From: Rothia endophytica | GTDB taxonomy: Bacteria > Actinomycetota > Actinomycetes > Actinomycetales > Micrococcaceae | Reading direction: 5' to 3' | Assembly: GCF_928381505.1 (NCBI RefSeq) | Contig: NZ_CAKMSJ010000011.1 | Coordinates: 1 to 64,000 of the forward strand | DNA length: 64,000 nt | Part shown: one piece after another, positions 59,507 through 64,000 of the stretch | Position numbering within the stretch: the first letter of the stretch is position 1 | Layout of the letters: every line of letters begins with the position of its first letter | Notes under the pieces: generated by a model | Databases searched by the model: none | Told to the model about the DNA's origin: nothing | Seen by the model: only the letters and a program-made list of their open reading frames with translations | Program-made: the position numbers and the translations under genes

Positions 59507-60946
59507 CTAGGATCCGTCGATGGAGACGTAGCCCTCACCGGTGACAGGCACCATGGGGATTGACCCGGTGCTGGGGTTAGCTTCGAGGGCCTGCATATTA
59601 GCCGGGTCATCTGACTGGTAGTAGTCCGGCTGGGTGCAGCCCATGCCATAGCGCATGGCGGCGATAATGTCTTGGGCGGCTTCACCGACGGAGAGGAAGT
59701 TTTTGGTCCACCTGCCGTTGCTCAAGGGGTTTTCCCAGCCTGCGGCAGCGAGGACCTCATCGGTGATGGTGACATCGATAGATGTGAATTCACTGGCTGA
59801 AGTGAGTTCGCAGAAGTAGCCTGCGGGGGAGCGCAGCACACTGGCGTAGTTGGTGTAATCCCCGGTTGCTGCTACTGCGGGGGAGATGTAGTAGAGGTGC
59901 AGCGAGAGGCTCCAGGGGAGTTCTTCGAGACGCTGCTGCATGACCTGGGTGAGGCCGTCCCAGGCTTTTAGGGTCTCTTCTTCGGTGCTAAGTTTTTTGG
60001 GCTGGACGATGCCGATGCCCTGGGCTGTGATGTCATCAATGTTAAGGGGTTCGGTGGGGTCAGGGTGAGTGGTGCTCCGCACGGGCAGGGCAGCTGAACT
60101 GCTGAGGTTCAGGGCGTCATTAATGAGTGAGCGGCCCTCTTGGAGGGCGATGTGCCATGAGCCGTATTTAGCGCGGATAGCGCCCAGGTGAGGTGCTTTG
60201 TAGTGGCGGGTGGTGGACTCCGCCCAGTGGCCGTAGAGCATTACGGTGGGTTTGCGGTCGTACCGCACGCAGTAGTTGAGGAACTCGCCCAGGGCGTTGC
60301 GGAAAGTGCGGTCGGTGAGGGAGCTTGCTGAGAGCGAGATACCCTGGTCGGCAGCGTCCGGCGGGCAGATACCTGTTTTGAGGAGAGCAACAGACCATGA
60401 ACGGTCGCCCAGGCGGTTTTCGATGACTGCGCGGGTGGGCGGCCATTCAAGGGTGCCGCCGCTTACCCGTGCTGCCGGGGCGGGAAGGTTCTCGAGCAGA
60501 TCATCATACTCAGCTTCGTGGAGCTCAGTGTAGGGGTGCTTTGCCAGATACTTCAGGGCGGCTCCCAGCTTGCCCATAATCTCGGAGATGTTCTCAGGGG
60601 CAGACCCCAACGAATCGAGCAAGCGGGGTAGATCTTGCAGGATGACGGGGTCAAGGTGAACCGCAGCGTATTCAGGATCTGCCTCAAGGTCGTAGGTTAT
60701 CGCTACTGCATACCAGAGTGCTGCCGCCATCATTACATTATTGAGCGTTTGTTCCTGGCGCCCGGTAAAAACCCAACGGTCTGAGGCCATTGCGGCCTCG
60801 AAGTGTTCACGGTTGATATGGGGGAAGAGAGTAGTGACTCGAGTGTAGACCTCGGCGTGCGTCCACCCCATTGAGACTAGCCCAGAAAATAGGGACTCAT
60901 AACGGTCGCAAAAAGCCAGATAGTCGGCGTCATCGGTGCTGGTCAT
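59507..60946 (-). CDS. Protein with HNH-associated repeats and a TY-Chap-like C-terminal domain
   Basis: A 479-residue protein. Two segments, VIENRLGDRSWSVALLKTGI and AIRAKYGSWHIALQEGRS, follow the G-S-W-x-x-A-L pattern of homing-endonuclease-associated repeats; between them FLNYCVRYDRKPTVMLY fits the helix that precedes each repeat. The last ~140 residues (YFCELTSASEF, AAGWENPLSNGRWTKNF) resemble the TY-Chap N-terminal domain. No nuclease motif is seen. ATG 60946 has GGAG 7 nt upstream; an earlier frame is rejected. The function is unknown. Confidence 0.65.
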   Translation of the reverse strand: MTSTDDADYLAFCDRYESLFSGLVSMGWTHAEVYTRVTTLFPHINREHFEAAMASDRWVFTGRQEQTLNNVMMAAALWYAVAITYDLEADPEYAAVHLDPVILQDLPRLLDSLGSAPENISEIMGKLGAALKYLAKHPYTELHEAEYDDLLENLPAPAARVSGGTLEWPPTRAVIENRLGDRSWSVALLKTGICPPDAADQGISLSASSLTDRTFRNALGEFLNYCVRYDRKPTVMLYGHWAESTTRHYKAPHLGAIRAKYGSWHIALQEGRSLINDALNLSSSAALPVRSTTHPDPTEPLNIDDITAQGIGIVQPKKLSTEEETLKAWDGLTQVMQQRLEELPWSLSLHLYYISPAVAATGDYTNYASVLRSPAGYFCELTSASEFTSIDVTITDEVLAAAGWENPLSNGRWTKNFLSVGEAAQDIIAAMRYGMGCTQPDYYQSDDPANMQALEANPSTGSIPMVPVTGEGYVSIDGS

Positions 60947-61096
60947 TACGGTTCTCCAAGAGCTGTGGGGTAGCACCCTGAACGGATGTCTTCCATAACT
61001 TTAGGGTGGCTAGCGTCTGTATGCTACTAGACAGGCTAACTGTTACGACATGTTTTAAAGCTCACCGCTGATCCGCTTAATGAGAAACTAGGAACT

Positions 61097-63427
61097 ATGA
61101 CGTTAGCAGGCAGCACCCACCGCACGATTGAGCAGACCATTGCAGATGAGCTGGGGATTAAACTTACCCAAGTTCGGGCCGCTGTGCAGCTGCTGGATAA
61201 CGGGTCAACGGTGCCTTTTATTGCCCGTTACCGTAAGGAAGCCACGGACGGTCTGACCGATGTGCAGCTCCGTGCGCTGGAGGAGCGGCTGCGCTACCTG
61301 AGGGAGCTTGAAGAACGCCGCGAAGCAATTGTGCGCACCCTACACGAGCGGGCGCTTTTAACCGATGAGCTGGGTGCAGCCCTGGTTGCTGCAACCACCA
61401 AAAATGAGCTTGAAGCTCTCTACGCTCCGCATAAAACCAAGCGTAACACCCTCGCCTTCTTGGCACGTGAAGCCGGTATGGAGTCCCTGGTTGAGGACCT
61501 ACTGGAAGTGCCTTTCGCTTCTGCCTACGATATCGCTCAGGCCTATGTTGAGCCTGAGCTGGCCGATGCTGAACCGGGCACCGTGGAGCACGTGGTTGCT
61601 AACGCTGACAATGCGCTAGAGGGTGCCCGCGCCATTCTGCTGGAAGCTGCTTCGACCGATGTCGCTCTTGCAACAACCCTTTATCAGCGTTTTACCCGCC
61701 GCGGGGTAGTAACCGCCCGGCTCGTGCCCGGCCAGGAGGTGGCTGGGGCTAAATTTAGTGACTACTTTGAATTCAGTGAAGAGATCCGCCGCATTCCCTC
61801 TCACCGTGTGCTGGCGCTCCTGCGCGCCGAAAAAGAGGGGGCGGTTAAGGTCAGTATCGACGTGGATGTGCTGCCCCCGGCCAGGTCCAAACTGACCGGT
61901 GCCGCCCGCGAAGCTGCCGAAATTCTGGCAGAAGAATACGACCGCGAGCGCAGCTGGTACGAGCGCACTGTCGCGGAGTCTCTGGGCATTGGCGCCCAGG
62001 TGCTCAACATGGTTTCTGATGAGGAGCGCGTGGTGGGCTGGCTGACAAAGACGGTGCGTCTTGCCTGGCGTCAGCGTCTTTTACCGCGCTTAGCGGGGCA
62101 GGTGCGGACTGACCTGTTTGAGCAGGGGCAGAAGGACGCCATCGGGGTGTTTGCTTCTAATCTGCGAGATTTGCTCTTAGCGGCACCTGCTGGTGAGCGC
62201 CCCACCCTGGGCCTGGACCCGGGTTTCCGTACCGGTGTCAAGGTAGCGGTTGTGGACGGCACTGGGCAGGTGTTAGAGACCTGCGCTATTTACCCGCACG
62301 TTCCGCGTAACCAGTGGGAGGACGCTCTAGCGCGCCTGGAAGAACTGGTAAAGCGCCACGGGGTTCAGCTGATTGCCATTGGCAACGGCACGGCCTCACG
62401 CGAAACCGACCGGCTGGCAGCTGACCTGCTCAAGCGACTGACGTCTGCCGGTGTGACCGGGGTGCAGAAGGTGACGGTCTCTGAGGCCGGTGCCTCGGTT
62501 TACTCTGCCTCCGAGCTTGCCACGGTGGAGCTACCTGATCTGGATGTATCCCTGCGCGGGGCTGTCTCTATTGCCCGCCGTCTGCAGGACCCGCTGGCTG
62601 AGCTGGTCAAGATTGACCCCCAGTCCATCGGTGTGGGCCAGTACCAGCACGACGTTTCCCCCGCAGCTCTGGGCCGTGCCCTGGACGCTGTGATTGAGGA
62701 CTGCGTGAACGCCGTAGGTGTGCTGGTTAACAGCGCTTCACCGGCCCTGCTGGCGCGTGTGGCTGGTTTCAACCGCACCATTGCCGAGAACATCGTTGCC
62801 TACCGCAATGAGAACGGCCCCTTTGCCAGCCGACAAGATCTGCTCAAAGTACCCCGCCTAGGCCCCAAGGCTTTTGAACAGGCAGCCGGCTTCGTGCGCA
62901 TCATCGGCGGCACCGAACCTCTGGATGCCTCTGGTGTGCACCCCGAAGCCTACCCAGTAGCACGCGCCATACTGGCGGACGCCGGTGCCTCGGTCGGTGC
63001 AGTCGATGAAACAGCCCTAGCGCAGCTAAAACCTGCTAGCTACGTCACCGACACCCTGGGCCTACCCACCGTCACCGACATTTTTGCTGAACTCGCCAAA
63101 CCCGGCCGCGACCCGCGTCCTGTCTTCAAGACCGCGCAATTTGCTGAAGGTATTGAAAGCATCAGCGACCTAGCCCCCGGCATAATCCTCGAAGGCACCG
63201 TCTCTAACGTGGCCGCCTTCGGAGCTTTCGTAGACATCGGGGTACACCAGGACGGCCTGGTGCACGTCTCGCAGATGAGCCGCAGCTTCGTCTCCGACCC
63301 GCACACCGTGGTCAAATCCGGCGAAGTGGTGCGAGTGCGCGTGGTGGAGGTAGACCCCAAACGCAAACGTATCTCCTTGTCCCTCCTGCTAGAAGACAAA
63401 CCCGCACCGGCACGCAAGCGCCGCTAA
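61097..63427 (+). CDS. tex: Tex-family transcription/RNA-binding protein
   Basis: A 776-residue protein. In order: N-terminal helical Tex domain (STVPFIARYRKEATDGL), a YqgF-like RNase H fold (LGLDPGFRTGVKVAVVD), tandem helix-hairpin-helix (LARVAGFNRTIAENIVAY and PRLGPKAFEQAAGF), and an S1 domain near the end (GTVSNVAAFGAFVDIGVHQD). Tex binds nucleic acid and aids transcription or RNA turnover. AGGAACT precedes the ATG. Full length for the family. Confidence 0.96.
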   Translation: MTLAGSTHRTIEQTIADELGIKLTQVRAAVQLLDNGSTVPFIARYRKEATDGLTDVQLRALEERLRYLRELEERREAIVRTLHERALLTDELGAALVAATTKNELEALYAPHKTKRNTLAFLAREAGMESLVEDLLEVPFASAYDIAQAYVEPELADAEPGTVEHVVANADNALEGARAILLEAASTDVALATTLYQRFTRRGVVTARLVPGQEVAGAKFSDYFEFSEEIRRIPSHRVLALLRAEKEGAVKVSIDVDVLPPARSKLTGAAREAAEILAEEYDRERSWYERTVAESLGIGAQVLNMVSDEERVVGWLTKTVRLAWRQRLLPRLAGQVRTDLFEQGQKDAIGVFASNLRDLLLAAPAGERPTLGLDPGFRTGVKVAVVDGTGQVLETCAIYPHVPRNQWEDALARLEELVKRHGVQLIAIGNGTASRETDRLAADLLKRLTSAGVTGVQKVTVSEAGASVYSASELATVELPDLDVSLRGAVSIARRLQDPLAELVKIDPQSIGVGQYQHDVSPAALGRALDAVIEDCVNAVGVLVNSASPALLARVAGFNRTIAENIVAYRNENGPFASRQDLLKVPRLGPKAFEQAAGFVRIIGGTEPLDASGVHPEAYPVARAILADAGASVGAVDETALAQLKPASYVTDTLGLPTVTDIFAELAKPGRDPRPVFKTAQFAEGIESISDLAPGIILEGTVSNVAAFGAFVDIGVHQDGLVHVSQMSRSFVSDPHTVVKSGEVVRVRVVEVDPKRKRISLSLLLEDKPAPARKRR

Positions 63428-63455
63428 GTTCATCTGAGATTTATCAAAAGTTAGA

Positions 63456-63578
63456 CCCAACCGCTGATTAGCATAGCAAGGGCGAGCTGACCCTCTCGCC
63501 CGGTTCGCTTCGCTCACAAGGCGATTCATGCCAGCCCCATGCCAGCTCGCCCTAAGCTACACTAACCCGCGGTTAGGC
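63456..63578. repeat. Structured intergenic repeat, copy B
   Basis: The core 63491-63538 matches copy A (32662-32710) in reverse complement apart from two sites. It is flanked by imperfect inverted arms of about 35 nt, with the perfect inner part AGGGCGAGCTG/CAGCTCGCCCT. The arm sequence is different from that of copy A. It lies between tex and the aldo-keto reductase. Confidence 0.85.
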
Positions 63579-63620
63579 CCGACTGCATGTATAGAAGTTC
63601 ACCGTCGAAAGGAAGACCTC

Positions 63621-64000
63621 ATGACTACTCCGCTGACTCTGCCCCTTAATGATGGAAAGAGCATTCCGCAGCTGGGCTTTGGCACCTGCCGTATTGCTCC
63701 CGAAAAGACCGAGGGCGCCGTCCTATCTGCTCTGGAAGCCGGCTACCGCCACATCGATACCGCCACCATCTACAAGAATGAAGCCGGGGTGGGGGCAGCG
63801 CTCGCCGCCTCTGACCTAGCACGGCAGGATATCTTTCTGACCACCAAACTCTGGAACACTGACCAGGGGCGTGAAACTGCCATTGAAGCCTGTGAGCGCT
63901 CGCTGGAAATTCTGGGGCAGGACTACCTAGACCTCTACCTCATTCACTGGGCGCAGCCTGCGATGGGGCGCTACCGGGAATCCTGGGAGGCTCTGGTGGA
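63621..64000 (+). CDS. Aldo-keto reductase, 3' end cut by the window
   Basis: The first ~126 residues of an NADPH-dependent aldo-keto reductase. Seen are LGFGTCRI, the catalytic Asp-Tyr pair in HIDTATIYKNE, the catalytic Lys in LTTKLWN and DYLDLYLIHW. GAAAGGAAG precedes the ATG. The gene runs on beyond base 64000. The subgroup resembles the 2,5-diketo-gluconate reductase type. Confidence 0.93.
   Translation, partial: MTTPLTLPLNDGKSIPQLGFGTCRIAPEKTEGAVLSALEAGYRHIDTATIYKNEAGVGAALAASDLARQDIFLTTKLWNTDQGRETAIEACERSLEILGQDYLDLYLIHWAQPAMGRYRESWEALV

Noticed and set aside
1..64000. CRISPR arrays, insertion sequences, prophage or integrase genes
   Set aside because: No regularly spaced repeats, transposases, terminal repeats or phage genes were seen on either strand.

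Overview
The window looks like one continuous chromosomal segment of a moderately GC-rich actinobacterium, most likely a Micrococcaceae member such as Rothia (inference from gene content; no search was run). The evidence is the dnaK-grpE-dnaJ-hspR operon with HAIR boxes, a mycothiol-type arsenate reductase, a PCuAC/CopC/CopD-CtaG copper cluster, the YkoEDC thiamin ECF transporter, and several start codons placed as in leaderless actinobacterial mRNAs. No prophage, insertion sequence, integrase or CRISPR array was seen.

Layout. 1-5.3 kb: 3' part of a 5S rRNA with the rRNA terminator, a membrane-anchored DsbA-like protein, then a nucleoside hydrolase followed by a complete ECF transporter (S, T and a fused double ATPase) that runs into tRNA-Thr. 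Behind the tRNA lies a tandem duplication carrying the tRNA 3' end and a terminator-like hairpin. 5.8-8 kb: OatA-like acyltransferase. 8.1-13.3 kb: ferric-siderophore uptake operon (binding protein, two permeases, ATPase, siderophore-interacting reductase) behind an iron-box-like palindrome. 13.3-15.8 kb: GDSL esterase, then rpmB-rpmG-rpsN (low-cysteine forms) with a long structured leader, then an HU protein. 15.9-21.7 kb: copper handling and oxidase assembly (CopC, PCuAC chaperone, Tat DyP peroxidase, CopD-CtaG fusion). 21.7-32.5 kb: amino-acid permease, thioredoxin-NHL protein, several membrane proteins, MauE-thioredoxin fusion, tRNA-Gly, dcd, an HPr-kinase-like/PqqD-like fusion, an MFS transporter and a DUF4235 protein. 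32.8-36 kb: TPP riboswitch and ykoEDC. 36.3-44.5 kb: PabC-like enzyme, Bcr/CflA transporter, the ars locus with two matching operators, a kinase-like P-loop protein, a SNF2 helicase and a low-molecular-weight phosphatase. 44.6-48.2 kb: a candidate structured RNA, two unknown membrane proteins, and a CoA-disulfide reductase/rhodanese facing a small Cys-rich protein across a CsoR/CstR-like palindrome. 48.2-53.7 kb: the HspR-controlled chaperone operon and a luciferase-like monooxygenase. 53.8-64 kb: trmB, alanine symporter, DoxX, MFS transporter, membrane-anchored HNH nuclease, an unusual repeat/TY-Chap-like protein, Tex, and the 5' part of an aldo-keto reductase.

How the genes fit together. 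Much of the window concerns acquisition and redox handling of nutrients and metals: ECF import of thiamin and probably of a nucleoside-derived compound, siderophore-iron uptake without local siderophore synthesis, copper delivery to the respiratory oxidase, arsenic export and persulfide detoxification. The most unusual signals are a two-copy intergenic element whose core is conserved while its flanking arms differ but stay self-complementary, an ECF ATPase fusion with one intact and one degenerate composite ATP site, the HPr-kinase/PqqD fusion, the structured RNA candidate at 44.6 kb, five convergent gene pairs whose stop codons share one CTAR tetranucleotide, and five starts placed exactly 6 nt after a TANNNT hexamer.
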